The notes: generated by a model not told the origin, from the letters alone. Positions 17,092 through 26,748 are shown, numbered from the stretch's first letter. The stretch is DNA of 64,000 nt from Hafnia alvei (GCF_900095695.1 NZ_FMIQ01000004.1:1-64000); one strand, 5' to 3'. Made by a program: numbers and translations.

Positions 17092-17895
17092 ATGAGTCTT
17101 ACCGAACTGACCGGTAACCCGCGCCACGACCAGTTGCTGACGCTGATTGCCGATCGCGGGTACATGAACATTGATGAGCTGGCGCAATTGCTGGATGTAT
17201 CCACGCAAACGGTGCGTCGCGATATTCGTAAGTTAAGCGATCAAGGATTGATCACGCGTCACCATGGTGGTGCCGGACGTGCTTCCAGCGTGGTGAATAC
17301 CGCATTTGAACAGCGCGAAGTCTCATGGACGGAAGAGAAAAAGGCGATCGCAGAGGCGATTGCTGACTATATACCCGACGGCTCAACCATTTTTATCACC
17401 ATTGGTACCACCGTTGAGCAGGTTGCCCGGGCGCTGCTAAACCATAATCACCTGCGCATCATCACTAACAGCCTGCGGGTGGCGCACATTCTTTATAAGA
17501 ATCCGCGCTTTGAGGTGATGGTACCGGGCGGCACGCTGCGGGCGCACAACGGTGGAATTATCGGCCCGGCTGCCAATGCGTTTGTTGCAGGCTTTCGTGC
17601 AGATTATCTGGTGACCAGCGTAGGTGCCATTGAAAGTGATGGTACTTTGCTGGAGTTTGATGTGAACGAAGCTAGCGTGGCACAAGCGATGATGGCACAT
17701 TCTCGGCACCTGCTTCTGGCCGCCGATCATACCAAATATCATGCTTCTGCGGCGGTTGAGATAGGGAACGTGGCGCAAATGACAGCGCTGTTTACGGATG
17801 AAACACCAGGCATTGCGCTACATAACCTGCTGAAAGCCAATCAGGTTGAGGTGGTGGAGGTGAGCGTAGGAAGCGACGAAATGGCTGAGGCCTGA
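17092..17895 (+). CDS. yihW: DeoR-family repressor YihW (CsqR) of the sulfoquinovose locus
   Basis: A 267-residue regulator. Residues ~10-65 form the DeoR helix-turn-helix (IDELAQLLDVSTQTVRRDIR, then GLITRHHGGAG). The remainder is the sugar-phosphate-isomerase-like sensor domain with FITIGTTVEQVAR and the LLAADHTKY signature. The ATG at 17092 was chosen because GAGGAC lies six bases upstream and the HTH is then at the normal distance. In E. coli this repressor responds to sulfoquinovose and its derivatives and represses the yih promoters. Confidence 0.9.
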   Translation: MSLTELTGNPRHDQLLTLIADRGYMNIDELAQLLDVSTQTVRRDIRKLSDQGLITRHHGGAGRASSVVNTAFEQREVSWTEEKKAIAEAIADYIPDGSTIFITIGTTVEQVARALLNHNHLRIITNSLRVAHILYKNPRFEVMVPGGTLRAHNGGIIGPAANAFVAGFRADYLVTSVGAIESDGTLLEFDVNEASVAQAMMAHSRHLLLAADHTKYHASAAVEIGNVAQMTALFTDETPGIALHNLLKANQVEVVEVSVGSDEMAEA

Positions 17896-17930
17896 TCGTT
17901 TTTACGTGCCAGCCATTGTTATAAAAATTA

Positions 17931-17957
17931 AAGCCGCTGACATCAGCGGCTTTTTTG
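17931..17957 (+). terminator. rho-independent terminator after yihW
   Basis: AAGCCGCTGA pairs with TCAGCGGCTT across a two-base gap, giving a ten-base-pair inverted repeat followed by TTTTTT. It closes the yihV-yihW transcript. Confidence 0.85.
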
Positions 17958-18499
17958 TCAGTGAGACATGAGAAGTTGTATTTCACGCTGAAGCGGTAAC
18001 ATGCGCAGTACGACTCAACACATTAGAACGTGATGTCTTATTTGCCGCTAACTTTACAAACCCTATTTTGTTTAGCGTTTTTCACTGCTTTGTTCCAGCC
18101 ATCTTTTTTCTCTGCCAACAATAACGATGTTCTTACCTTCTGTTCTTGCCGCAGGTTTTGGCTTTCCTTCAGGGCATGATGGCTCGGATAGCGCTTGAAA
18201 TAGGTCAATGAGGTAAGGTGGACGGGAGTGACTCCGTAGGATTATGCCTACCGTGCATCACCCCAATCTTATTTATTTCCGCGAATTATTTGCCCAGAAT
18301 GTGAAAAGGGTCATAGGAAGTGGTCAAGGAGAGACGATTTTTGTTAGTTCTGAATTACCCCACTCTAAAGTGATGTCGTATACTCGATTCAAACAGGGAC
18401 AACTCGTCATTTTTGTTGATTGGCAGTAGATGAGTTCTCACCGGTTAGAACGCAGACGTTGTCAGGTCCGCAATCTATATAGGATATGAGGGTTTCATA
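17958..18499. other. gene-poor stretch with a possible gene remnant; chb leader
   Basis: About 540 bases without a secure gene. On the minus strand an open frame from 18241 to the stop at 18038 has no ATG (a TTG lies at 18208) but has protein-like composition, with LTYFKRYPSHHALK and AEKKDGWNKAVKNAKQ. It may be the 3' end of a lost gene. A plus-strand frame at 18244-18429 looks like chance. The last ~70 bases lead into chbB and contain TATATAGGATATGAG, which may include promoter elements; no NagC or ChbR site could be assigned. Confidence 0.4.
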
Positions 18500-18823
18500 A
18501 TGGAAAAGAAAGTCATCTATTTATTTTGTTCCGCCGGAATGTCCACCTCTCTGCTGGTTTCTAAAATGAAGGTACAAGCAGAGAAATATGAAGTACCGGT
18601 CATTATTGAAGCATTCCCTGAAACACTGGCTGGTGAGAAGGGCGGCGTGGCAGATCTGGTTCTGCTTGGCCCACAAATTGCGTACATGCAGCCAGAGATC
18701 CAAAAGTTATTACCGGGCAAACCCGTTGAAGTGATTGATTCTGTTCTGTACGGCAAAATCGATGGATTAGGTGTATTGAAAGCTGCGGTTGCAGCAATCA
18801 AGAAAGCAGCAGCAAGTCAGTAA
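18500..18823 (+). CDS. chbB: PTS N,N'-diacetylchitobiose-specific enzyme IIB
   Basis: This 107-residue cytoplasmic PTS IIB protein of the lactose/cellobiose family takes phosphate from ChbA onto a cysteine and passes it to the sugar entering through ChbC. The phosphorylated Cys10 lies in [30 protein letters not shown] in the middle is the usual family segment. It is first in a chbBCARFG operon, with 123 bases before chbC. Confidence 0.92.
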   Translation: MEKKVIYLFCSAGMSTSLLVSKMKVQAEKYEVPVIIEAFPETLAGEKGGVADLVLLGPQIAYMQPEIQKLLPGKPVEVIDSVLYGKIDGLGVLKAAVAAIKKAAASQ

Positions 18824-18913
18824 TTTTTTATTTTAGTCATTTATTATTTTAATTCTTATTAAGAATTTTTAAGTCAAAGAGAAATCCAGTCAAAGAGCGA
18901 ATTTCATATTCTG

Positions 18914-18929
18914 GCCGCCGAATGGCGGC
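18914..18929 (+). other. hairpin in the chbB-chbC gap
   Basis: GCCGCC-GAAT-GGCGGC forms a compact hairpin about 17 bases ahead of the chbC start. There is no T-run, so it is probably an intercistronic mRNA structure and not a terminator. The gap also holds the palindromic AATTCTTATTAAGAATT near 18851-18867. Confidence 0.5.
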
Positions 18930-18946
18930 ATTAAAGGAAAATACCA

Positions 18947-20305
18947 ATGAGTAAAACCATTGATTCACTTGAAAAGATACTTCTTCCTTTTGCCGTCAAA
19001 ATAGGTAAACAACCCCACATTAACGCCATTAAAAATGGCTTTATCAAGTTAATGCCGCTGACCCTTGCGGGGGCCATGTTCGTTTTAATTAATAACGTAT
19101 TCCTAAGCTTTGGTGACGGTTCATTCTTTTATTCCCTCGGTATTCGTTTAGATGCTTCAACGATTGAAACACTCAACGGATTAAAAGTTATTGGCGGCAA
19201 CGTTTATAACGGTACCCTAGGGATTATGTCGCTGATGGCGCCCTTCTTTATTGGGATGGCGTTAGCCGAAGAGCGTAAAGTTGATTCGCTTTCAGCCGGT
19301 TTATTATCCGTTGCGGCGTTTATGACCGTAACCCCTTACAGCGTGGGTGAGGCCTATGCAGTAGGCGCGAACTGGTTGGGTGGCTCGAATATTATTTCCG
19401 GTATGATTATCGGACTGGTAGTTGCCGAAATGTTTGCGTTTATTATTCGCAGAAATTGGGTTATCACCTTGCCAGATAGTGTGCCTTCTTCTGTTTCTCG
19501 CTCATTCTCTGCATTAATTCCTGGCTTTATTATCCTGTCTATCTTCGGGATTATTTCTTGGCTGCTGGGATTATACGGCAACAACTTCCACCAGATTATT
19601 ATGGACTCCATCTCCAAGCCTCTGGCGTCGATGGGCAGCGTAGTAGGCTGGGCTTACGTTATTTTCAACTCCCTGCTGTGGTTCTTTGGTGTACATGGAT
19701 CTCTGGCGCTGACCGCGTTAGACAACGGCATCATGACGCCTTGGGCACTGGAAAACATCGACCTGTACAAGCAATACGGCTCTGTCGAAGCGGCGATTGC
19801 AGCGGGTAAAACCTTCCACTTCTGGGCTAAACCAATGCTCGACTCCTACATTCTGTTAGGGGGTTCTGGGGCGACGTTGGGTCTGATTATCGCCATCTTC
19901 ATCGGCTCACGCCGTGCAGACCACCGCCAAGTGGCTAAGCTGGCGTTGCCGTCAGGCATCTTCCAGATTAACGAACCGATCTTGTTTGGTTTGCCGATTA
20001 TCATGAACCCAGTGATGTTTATTCCGTTCGTGCTGATTCAGCCGATTCTGGCAGCCATCACGCTGGCGGCGTACAGCATGGGCATTATTCCTCCGGTGAC
20101 TAACCTTGCACCGTGGACCATGCCTACCGGACTGGGTGCATTCTTTAACAGTAACGGCAGCATCGCTGCGCTGTTGGTCGCTTTGTTCAACTTGGGTGTC
20201 TCAACGCTGGTCTACATGCCTTTCGTTATCCTGTCTAACAAGGCGCAGGCGATAATTGAAGAAGAAGAAAGCGAAGAAGATATTGCGAACGCATTGAAAT
20301 TCTAA
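18947..20305 (+). CDS. chbC: PTS N,N'-diacetylchitobiose permease, enzyme IIC
   Basis: The 452-residue membrane permease of the chitobiose/cellobiose PTS IIC family has about ten hydrophobic segments. The substrate region includes [15 protein letters not shown], with the Asn-Glu-Pro motif of this family near residue 346. It starts with the usual amphipathic segment [20 protein letters not shown]. It imports chitobiose while it is phosphorylated by ChbB. The ATG follows AAAGGAAA. Confidence 0.92.
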   Translation: MSKTIDSLEKILLPFAVKIGKQPHINAIKNGFIKLMPLTLAGAMFVLINNVFLSFGDGSFFYSLGIRLDASTIETLNGLKVIGGNVYNGTLGIMSLMAPFFIGMALAEERKVDSLSAGLLSVAAFMTVTPYSVGEAYAVGANWLGGSNIISGMIIGLVVAEMFAFIIRRNWVITLPDSVPSSVSRSFSALIPGFIILSIFGIISWLLGLYGNNFHQIIMDSISKPLASMGSVVGWAYVIFNSLLWFFGVHGSLALTALDNGIMTPWALENIDLYKQYGSVEAAIAAGKTFHFWAKPMLDSYILLGGSGATLGLIIAIFIGSRRADHRQVAKLALPSGIFQINEPILFGLPIIMNPVMFIPFVLIQPILAAITLAAYSMGIIPPVTNLAPWTMPTGLGAFFNSNGSIAALLVALFNLGVSTLVYMPFVILSNKAQAIIEEEESEEDIANALKF

Positions 20306-20316
20306 TCTTACCGTTG

Positions 20317-20338
20317 GCGGGGAGAACATCCTCCCCGC
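20317..20338 (+). other. hairpin in the chbC-chbA gap
   Basis: GCGGGGAG pairs perfectly with CTCCCCGC across a six-base loop. It follows the chbC stop and precedes the chbA ribosome site by about 20 bases. The absence of a T-run suggests mRNA stabilisation or processing. Confidence 0.55.
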
Positions 20339-20367
20339 AGTTAGCGGCCCCGTTATGGAGAGTTAAA

Positions 20368-20715
20368 ATGTTTGATTTAGAAAGCATTGTTGATACCGAA
20401 GAGGAATTACAGGATCTGGAAGAAGTGGTGATGGGGCTCATTATCAATTCTGGACAGGCTCGCAGCTTGGCCTATGGCGCACTGAAAAAGGCCAAAGAAG
20501 GTGATTTCGAACAGGCTAAAGAGTTGATGAACCAGTCTCGTTTGTCGCTGAATGAAGCGCATCTGGTGCAAACCAAGCTGATTGAAGGCGATCAGGGTGA
20601 GGGTAAAACCAAAGTCAGCCTGATTCTGGTTCATGCGCAAGATCACCTGATGACATCGATGCTGGCTCGTGAACTGATTGCAGAACTGATTGAGGTTCAT
20701 GAGAAAATAAAATAA
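20368..20715 (+). CDS. chbA: PTS N,N'-diacetylchitobiose-specific enzyme IIA
   Basis: A 115-residue helical PTS IIA protein of the lactose/cellobiose type that passes phosphate from HPr to ChbB. The phosphorylated histidine is the one in SLILVHAQDHLM; LIINSGQARSLAYGAL near residue 21 is the usual first helix. The ATG at 20368 follows GGAGAG, while frames from further upstream run through the intergenic hairpin. It is followed after 14 bases by chbR. Confidence 0.92.
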   Translation: MFDLESIVDTEEELQDLEEVVMGLIINSGQARSLAYGALKKAKEGDFEQAKELMNQSRLSLNEAHLVQTKLIEGDQGEGKTKVSLILVHAQDHLMTSMLARELIAELIEVHEKIK

Positions 20716-20729
20716 CGTAGAGAATTATT

Positions 20730-21566
20730 ATGCAGCCATCGGTACTGAGCATGGAAATTAAGACTGCACGTGAAAATCAGCTCTTCGACGGTCAGAATTT
20801 TCACATGTTTATCTACAACAAAGTAGAAAGCATTTCAGGGCTGCATGAGCACGATTACTACGAGTTTACGGTGGTGCTGACAGGTCGATATTACCAAAAT
20901 ATCAATGGAAAAAAGGTGCTGTTGGAACGTGGTGACTTTGTCTTTATCCCATTAGGATCGAACCATCAAAGTTTTTATGAGTTCGGTGCTACGAGAATAT
21001 TAAACGTCGGGATTAGCAAAGCGTTTTTCGAGCAGAACTATTTATTTTTATTGCCTAATCGATTTGTGGCATCACAGGTTTACCAGATAAAAACCGAGTT
21101 CCTAACGTATATAGAGTCTGTTATCTCTTCTCTCAACTTTAGGAACGGCGAATTTAATGAGTTTCTTGAAGTGGTGACGTTTTATATCGTAAACCGTTTA
21201 CGTCATCACAGAGAAACTGAAGTTATCGCCGACGTGCCTGATTGGCTTAAGAATGCGGTAGAAAAAATGCATGACAAGGCGATGTTTGGTGATAAGGCCT
21301 TGGCAAATATGGTGGAGCTATCTGGAAAATCGCAGGAGTATCTGACCCGAGCAACCCAGCGGCACTACGGAAAAACGCCAATGCAGATCATTAATGAAAT
21401 ACGCATTGATTTTGCCAAGAAACAGCTGGAGATAACCAATTACTCGGTCGCGGATATTGCATTTGAATCCGGCTATAGCAGCCCGAGTATGTTTATTAAA
21501 AACTTTAAAAAACTAACGTCGTTTACACCGAAAAATTATAGAAAAAAATTGTGCAGTATTAATTAA
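20730..21566 (+). CDS. chbR: AraC-family dual regulator ChbR
   Basis: ChbR activates the operon with phosphorylated chitobiose and represses it without inducer. The 278-residue protein has an N-terminal cupin domain ([32 protein letters not shown]) and a C-terminal AraC double HTH. The second HTH is clear in [20 protein letters not shown], followed by [14 protein letters not shown]. It sits inside the operon as in E. coli. A 182-base gap follows before chbF. Confidence 0.9.
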   Translation: MQPSVLSMEIKTARENQLFDGQNFHMFIYNKVESISGLHEHDYYEFTVVLTGRYYQNINGKKVLLERGDFVFIPLGSNHQSFYEFGATRILNVGISKAFFEQNYLFLLPNRFVASQVYQIKTEFLTYIESVISSLNFRNGEFNEFLEVVTFYIVNRLRHHRETEVIADVPDWLKNAVEKMHDKAMFGDKALANMVELSGKSQEYLTRATQRHYGKTPMQIINEIRIDFAKKQLEITNYSVADIAFESGYSSPSMFIKNFKKLTSFTPKNYRKKLCSIN

Positions 21567-21748
21567 CCTATGTGTGAATTAATGTGGACTGATCCTTATA
21601 AGACAGCCTTCAATCATTCACATATACCCTAATAACAATAATGACAGAAAAAACGTTGGTTTTTAAACGCGCACCTGTGATTGGAAGTATGACGGGTATA
21701 TCTCACTTAATTTTATATGAAGTGCAATGACATTGTACGGGAGTTCCT

Positions 21749-23092
21749 ATGAGTAAAAAGCTGAAAGTCGTTACTATCGGTGGCGGAAGTAGTTATACCC
21801 CAGAATTACTTGAAGGTTTTATTAAACGTTACAATGAATTGCCGATTACCGAATTATGGCTGGTTGACGTTGAAGCCGGAAAAGAGAAACAGGATATTAT
21901 TTTTGACCTCTGCCAGCGTATGGTCGAACGCGCAGGCGTGCCGATTGTGATGCATAAAACGCTGGATCGCCGTGAAGCATTGGTTGATGCCGATTTCGTT
22001 ACCACGCAATTGCGCGTCGGCCAGCTTAAAGCGCGCGAATTGGATGAGCGTATTCCGCTGAGCCACGGCTATCTCGGCCAAGAAACCAACGGTGCAGGCG
22101 GTCTATTTAAAGGGCTGCGCACGATCCCGGTTATTTTTGACATCATCAAAGATGTGGAAGAGATCTGCCCGAACGCTTGGGTGATTAATTTTACTAACCC
22201 AGCGGGCATGGTCACAGAGGCCGTATTCCGTCATACCAAATTCAAAAAATTCATTGGCGTGTGTAACATCCCCGTTGGCATGAAAATGTTCATTCAGGAT
22301 GTGCTGAAATTAACACCACAGGATGATTTGTCGATCGACCTCTTTGGCTTGAACCATATGGTCTTTATCAAAGACGTCATCGTTAACGGAGAATCCCGTT
22401 TTGCCGAGCTGCTTGACGGCGTAGCCTCTGGCACGTTAACCGCTGGTTCAGTGAAAAACATCTTTGATTTGCCGTTTAGCGAAGGCCTGATCCGTTCCCT
22501 TAAGCTGCTGCCATGTTCTTATCTGCTGTACTACTTCAAGCAGAAAGAAATGCTGGCGATCGAAATGGGCGAATTCTACAAAGGCGGCGCGCGTGCAAGC
22601 GTGGTGCAGAAAGTAGAGAAACAGCTTTTTGATCTGTATAAAAATCCAGAACTGGACGTAAAACCAAAAGAGCTGGAGCTGCGCGGCGGGGCTTATTATT
22701 CCGATGCAGCGTGTGAAGTGATCAGCGCGATTTACAACGACAAGCAGACTGAGCAATACGTTAACTTCCCGCACAATGGTCATATTGATAACATTCCGGC
22801 AGATTGGACCGTTGAAATGACCTGTACCATTGGACGCGATGGCGCCACGCCGCATCCGCGTTTGACGCACTTTGATGACAAAGTGTTGGGGTTGATTCAT
22901 ACCATCAAAGGCTTTGAAATCGCAGCCAGTGCTGCCGCAATAAGCGGCGAACTGAATGACGTGCTGTTAGCGATGAACCTGAGTCCGTTGATTCATTCGG
23001 ATAAGGATGCGGAGGTTCTGGCACGTGAAATGCTGTTGGCACATGAAGCGTTACTGCCTAATTTTGCGCAAGCCATTGCTGCACTGAAATAA
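21749..23092 (+). CDS. chbF: GH4 6-phospho-beta-glucosidase/chitobiose-6-phosphate hydrolase
   Basis: This 447-residue family 4 glycosidase hydrolyses phosphorylated, mono-deacetylated chitobiose using NAD+ and a divalent metal. It begins with the nucleotide-binding motif VVTIGGGSSYTPELL. The metal ligands Cys and His lie in FIGVCNIPVGM and LFGLNHMVFI; NFTNPAGMVTEA and GAYYSDAACEV are further family segments. The RBS GGGAG lies seven bases before the ATG. Confidence 0.92.
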   Translation: MSKKLKVVTIGGGSSYTPELLEGFIKRYNELPITELWLVDVEAGKEKQDIIFDLCQRMVERAGVPIVMHKTLDRREALVDADFVTTQLRVGQLKARELDERIPLSHGYLGQETNGAGGLFKGLRTIPVIFDIIKDVEEICPNAWVINFTNPAGMVTEAVFRHTKFKKFIGVCNIPVGMKMFIQDVLKLTPQDDLSIDLFGLNHMVFIKDVIVNGESRFAELLDGVASGTLTAGSVKNIFDLPFSEGLIRSLKLLPCSYLLYYFKQKEMLAIEMGEFYKGGARASVVQKVEKQLFDLYKNPELDVKPKELELRGGAYYSDAACEVISAIYNDKQTEQYVNFPHNGHIDNIPADWTVEMTCTIGRDGATPHPRLTHFDDKVLGLIHTIKGFEIAASAAAISGELNDVLLAMNLSPLIHSDKDAEVLAREMLLAHEALLPNFAQAIAALK

Positions 23093-23097
23093 CCCAC

Positions 23098-23121
23098 CGC
23101 CTTCCCTGTAAAGGGAAGGCG
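23098..23121 (+). other. hairpin in the chbF-chbG gap
   Basis: CGCCTTCCCT pairs perfectly with AGGGAAGGCG across a four-base loop, then TTTGG. It fits between the chbF stop and the chbG ribosome site. The T-run is short, so partial termination or mRNA stabilisation are both possible. Confidence 0.6.
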
Positions 23122-23137
23122 TTTGGCTGAGGGGATT

Positions 23138-23899
23138 ATGGAAAGATTATTGATAGTGAACGCCGATGATTTTGGCCTTTGCAAAGCCCAAAACTACGGC
23201 ATTATCGAGGCGTTCAAAAACGGGGTAGTGACGTCTACCACGGCGTTGGTTAACTCAGCAGGCGTCGAGCATGCAGCAATTCTGAGCGCTGAAAATCCTG
23301 GGCTGGCGGTTGGAATGCACTTTGCCTTGACGCTGGGGCGCCCGCTGTCGCCGATGCCAAATTTGGCGCGCAACGGAGAGTTGGGTAAATGGATCTGGGA
23401 AATGGCGGATCAGGGAACCCTGCCGCTGGATGAAATTGAACAAGAGCTAAAGTGCCAATTTGAGCGCTTTATTGACGTTTTTGGCAGGCTGCCGACCCAT
23501 ATCGATAGCCATCATCATGTGCATATGTTCCCGCAGATTTTCCCTATAGTGGCTGCTTTTGCGAAAGAAAAGGGCGTTGGCTTGCGCATCGATCGCGATG
23601 AAGTTCGCAAAGGCGAACTGGAAGTGCACGGTGCACAAAGTACGCAGGGCTTTGACAGCCGTTTTTATGGTGAGTCTATTACCGAAGCGCTGTTTCTGAG
23701 CACGCTAGATAGCGCAATAGAACGCGGCGATAGCTCTTTGGAGATTATGTGTCATCCGGCGTTTATTGATAACACGCTGCTTACCAGTAAATATTGCTAT
23801 CCACGCCTTGCCGAGCTGGAGGTGCTGACATCTGAAGCGCTTAAAAAAGCGATTGCAGCACGGGGATTCAAGTTGGGATCGTTTCAAGATTTAATCTAG
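23138..23899 (+). CDS. chbG: chitooligosaccharide deacetylase ChbG (YdjC family)
   Basis: ChbG removes an acetyl group from chitobiose-6-phosphate, which creates both the inducer of ChbR and the substrate of ChbF. The 253-residue protein has the YdjC metal site: [11 protein letters not shown] at the start and [12 protein letters not shown] near residue 121, plus MCHPAF near residue 202. The ATG at 23138 follows GAGGGG; an in-frame TTG at 23123 is less likely. It is the last gene of the operon; a short hairpin (GCGGGAA/TTCCCGC, 23926-23944) follows. Confidence 0.9.
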   Translation: MERLLIVNADDFGLCKAQNYGIIEAFKNGVVTSTTALVNSAGVEHAAILSAENPGLAVGMHFALTLGRPLSPMPNLARNGELGKWIWEMADQGTLPLDEIEQELKCQFERFIDVFGRLPTHIDSHHHVHMFPQIFPIVAAFAKEKGVGLRIDRDEVRKGELEVHGAQSTQGFDSRFYGESITEALFLSTLDSAIERGDSSLEIMCHPAFIDNTLLTSKYCYPRLAELEVLTSEALKKAIAARGFKLGSFQDLI

Positions 23900-24065
23900 C
23901 CATTCATAGCTTATTTAGTCTGCCGGCGGGAAGTTATTTCCCGCTATCTAATCTCTGCCCCCGAAATATAAATACTATCCAAACAAACAACGTTTTATGC
24001 AGGGCATTTTTTGCTTAATTATCCAGCACTACTTACACTGGTAAAAAATAACCAGGTGATAGCCA

Positions 24066-25136
24066 ATGCATTTAAATATTTTGCTTTCAGCAGCGTCGTT
24101 GCTCATTTGTTCGGTTGGGATGTTATTTTCACCCCAGCTCGCTTTAGCATGCACCCGTGCGGTATATCAGGGTGAAGATAAGCTGGTCATGACTGGCCGC
24201 ACAATGGATTGGAAAGAAGATCTGCATTCCGATCTGTGGATTTTCCCGCGTGGCATGGCGCGTAGCGGCAATGCTGGCCCTAATTCTGTGGAATGGGTGT
24301 CAAAGTATGGCAGCGTGACGACGGCGGCCTACAATATTGCCACGACCGACGGCATGAACGAAAAAGGGCTCGTTGCCAATATGCTATGGCTGGCAGAGTC
24401 GCAGTATCCTAAACCTTCTAAAGATAAGCCGAGTCTGTCGTTGGCTGCATGGGCTCAATATACGCTGGATAATTTTGCTACCGTAGATGAGGCGGTGAAA
24501 GAATTGCAGTCGGAGCCTTTTGTGGTGGTCACGGGTGATGTTCCCGGCCAGCCACGTTTGGCGACCATTCATTTAGCGCTGTCTGACGCCAGCGGTGATA
24601 GTGCTATCTTTGAATATATTGATGGGAAACTGGTTATCCACCATAGCCCTGAATATCAAATACTGACCAACTCGCCGACCTACGATCAGCAATTGGCCAT
24701 TGATAAGTATTGGGAAGGGATTGGCGGTAATATTATGCTTCCTGGTACCAATCGTGCGGCAGATCGTTTTGTTCGTGCCAAATATTACATTAATGCGATT
24801 CCTAAGTTCCACGAGGCGCGTCTTGCCGTTTCTAGCGTATTGAGCGTTATGCGCTCAGTGTCGGTACCCTTTGGTATCACTTCGCAGGCAGAGCCCAATA
24901 TTTCATCAACTCGCTGGCGTACAATTTCCGATCAAAAAAATAAGCTCTACTATTTTGAATCATCAGTTGGGATGAATACATTCTGGGTTGATTTAAAACG
25001 AGCCGATCTTTCTGCTGAGTCACCGGTGCGCAAATTATCGCTAGGAGTGAATCAAATGGCTGATTTCAATGGTGAGGTTTCTCATGCTTTTGAACCCGCT
25101 AAGCCCTTTGAATTTTTAGCCGCCGTTGTAGATTAG
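24066..25136 (+). CDS. exported linear-amide Ntn-hydrolase (choloylglycine hydrolase/penicillin V acylase family)
   Basis: A 356-residue protein with a signal peptide whose cleavage after ALA (residue 28) exposes Cys29, the nucleophile that N-terminal nucleophile hydrolases need at the mature N-terminus. Family marks follow: RTMDW near residue 45, VTTAAYN, and DGMNEKGLVANMLWL. Relatives hydrolyse bile salts, penicillin V or N-acyl homoserine lactones; Gram-negative periplasmic members are of the third kind in several reports, so quorum-signal hydrolysis is a possibility and not a conclusion. The next gene starts 11 bases downstream, suggesting an operon. Confidence 0.85.
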   Translation: MHLNILLSAASLLICSVGMLFSPQLALACTRAVYQGEDKLVMTGRTMDWKEDLHSDLWIFPRGMARSGNAGPNSVEWVSKYGSVTTAAYNIATTDGMNEKGLVANMLWLAESQYPKPSKDKPSLSLAAWAQYTLDNFATVDEAVKELQSEPFVVVTGDVPGQPRLATIHLALSDASGDSAIFEYIDGKLVIHHSPEYQILTNSPTYDQQLAIDKYWEGIGGNIMLPGTNRAADRFVRAKYYINAIPKFHEARLAVSSVLSVMRSVSVPFGITSQAEPNISSTRWRTISDQKNKLYYFESSVGMNTFWVDLKRADLSAESPVRKLSLGVNQMADFNGEVSHAFEPAKPFEFLAAVVD

Positions 25137-25147
25137 GGTTAGAAATA

Positions 25148-25477
25148 ATGGAACATATAAAAGAGATTATCATTTATTTGTCTGAAACTTTGCAGACATT
25201 CTTAGAACTTATCTCTGTTTTATGTGTATTTATTGGGCTCGTGAGAACGTTGTGGACGGTTATTCCTAATTTTAATAACCAGTCAATTTTTCATATTATG
25301 AGAACGCGTTTTGGCAGCTGGTTGGCCTTAGCGTTAGAGTTTCAATTAGCTGCAGATATTCTGGCGACGACAATAAATCCTAGCCTTGATGAGTTGCTGA
25401 AGTTGGCGATTATTGCGGTTATTCGTACCTTCTTGAACTATTTTTTGTCGAAAGAGCTAACGGCAGAAAATAAGTAA
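25148..25477 (+). CDS. DUF1622 membrane protein
   Basis: A 109-residue protein with two or three hydrophobic segments (residues ~16-38, ~55-75 and ~85-100). The order LISVLCVFIGLVRTLW, LALALEFQLAADILATT and LLKLAIIAVIRTFLNYFLSKEL matches the DUF1622 family of small inner-membrane proteins. Function is unknown. It lies 11 bases after the Ntn-hydrolase stop, which points to co-transcription, although nothing in the sequence links their functions. Confidence 0.78.
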   Translation: MEHIKEIIIYLSETLQTFLELISVLCVFIGLVRTLWTVIPNFNNQSIFHIMRTRFGSWLALALEFQLAADILATTINPSLDELLKLAIIAVIRTFLNYFLSKELTAENK

Positions 25478-25519
25478 TGCGTATTTAGTGAGTTACTCGT
25501 AAATAAATAAGGATGGTTT

Positions 25520-25717
25520 ATGTTAGAAAATTATTTCCCAGATCATGTTTCGAATGAGCAGAAACAGCGCACTATCGCAGTTAACGCGGCGCTTGAGCTG
25601 ATTAAAGTCACTTTGGCGGATAGCAATGATGGAAACAGCGTTAGCCACCAACTGCAAGCGGCAGAGAAACATATTGAATCTTTAGCCGATGCTATCCAGA
25701 AAGCGTTGAAAATCTAG
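25520..25717 (+). CDS. small helical protein of unknown function
   Basis: A 65-residue acidic protein, predicted to be mostly helical (KQRTIAVNAALELIKVTL, HQLQAAEKHIESLADAIQ). The start has an AAGGATGG ribosome site. I do not recognise a family. It follows the DUF1622 gene by 42 bases on the same strand and may be the last member of that unit. Confidence 0.6.
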   Translation: MLENYFPDHVSNEQKQRTIAVNAALELIKVTLADSNDGNSVSHQLQAAEKHIESLADAIQKALKI

Positions 25718-25779
25718 TTCAGGTTTACCTATGGGCGGCGCTAACAGCGCTGCCCATATTGCGTTCTGCGGCAAGCTGA

Positions 25780-26748
25780 TTAGCTTTTCTCAACGTCTGC
25801 CAACGCTTTGTGAATCACTTCCGAAAGTTCAGCAACATCGAATTTCGCCACGTAGCCATTGGCGCCGACTTTACGTACGTGGTCTTCGTTTGCGCTCCCC
25901 GATAGCGATGAGTGGATAACCACGGGGATCTGTTTCAGCGTTGCTTCATTTTTAATATTCCGCGTGAGGGTGAACCCATCCATTTCAGGCATTTCTATAT
26001 CGGTTAATACCAATCCAATTCGATCGGTGATTGACTGGCCTGCGGCTTTGGCTTCGGCGGCAATGGACTGAATTTTTTCCCAAGCCTCCAAACCGGTGGT
26101 ATGCATCAGCGTTGGGATCCCCATGCCTTTTAGGCCCTGTTCTAGCATTGAGCGGGCGACCTTTGAGTCTTCAGCCACAATGGCAATAGCACCGGGTTTC
26201 AGGGCATAGCTTTTCTCTTTAATCGCCGCGATATCGACGTCGCGTCCTGAGGGAATGATGTCGTAAAGAATTTGCTCAACATCGAGCACCAGCGCCAGAT
26301 CTTTGTTGCCATTTTCATCTTCCATACTGGCAATGCTGGTGATATTGCGGCTGCTTACGCCGGCTTCCGCAGTATGAACCTGACTCCAATCGAGACGAAT
26401 AATGTTATCGACAGCTTCTACGGCAAAAGCCTGCGTGCTGCGCGCATATTCGGTGATGAGAAGCAGATTGAGACCCGTTTCAGGCGTGCAGCCGAGCGCT
26501 GCGGGAAGGTCGATCACGGGCATAATCTGGTCGCGGATATTGACCACTCCCAATAGTGGCGAAACCATGCCCGCTGCGCGATTGATTTTTTGCATTGGCA
26601 CAATTTCACGCAGCTTGAAAACGTTGATCCCGTAAAGCTCTGATTTACTGTCGTGTTGGCTTGTTCCTAACCGAAACAGTAACAGTTCGAACTTGTTGGA
26701 TAAGGCTAGGTTAGCCCTTTCATCGATATCTTTCTGAAAACTATCCAT
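25780..26748 (-). CDS. cheV: CheV chemotaxis coupling protein (CheW-REC)
   Basis: A 322-residue protein with an N-terminal CheW domain (LYGINVFKLREIVPM, LLGVVNIRDQIMPVIDL, residues ~20-165) and a C-terminal response-regulator domain from about residue 185. The phospho-acceptor is Asp250 in VLTDIEMPEMDG; the acidic pair is in IVAEDSKVARSML. CheV links chemoreceptors to CheA and adapts coupling by phosphorylation. No other chemotaxis genes flank it, but a chemoreceptor gene lies 20 kb away. E. coli K-12 lacks cheV, while Salmonella and other enterobacteria have it. Confidence 0.9.
   Translation of the reverse strand: MDSFQKDIDERANLALSNKFELLLFRLGTSQHDSKSELYGINVFKLREIVPMQKINRAAGMVSPLLGVVNIRDQIMPVIDLPAALGCTPETGLNLLLITEYARSTQAFAVEAVDNIIRLDWSQVHTAEAGVSSRNITSIASMEDENGNKDLALVLDVEQILYDIIPSGRDVDIAAIKEKSYALKPGAIAIVAEDSKVARSMLEQGLKGMGIPTLMHTTGLEAWEKIQSIAAEAKAAGQSITDRIGLVLTDIEMPEMDGFTLTRNIKNEATLKQIPVVIHSSLSGSANEDHVRKVGANGYVAKFDVAELSEVIHKALADVEKS

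Noticed and set aside
18244-18429. 61-codon frame upstream of chbB
   Set aside because: No clear ribosome site, no recognisable family, located in the chb leader. Kept only as part of the gap description.
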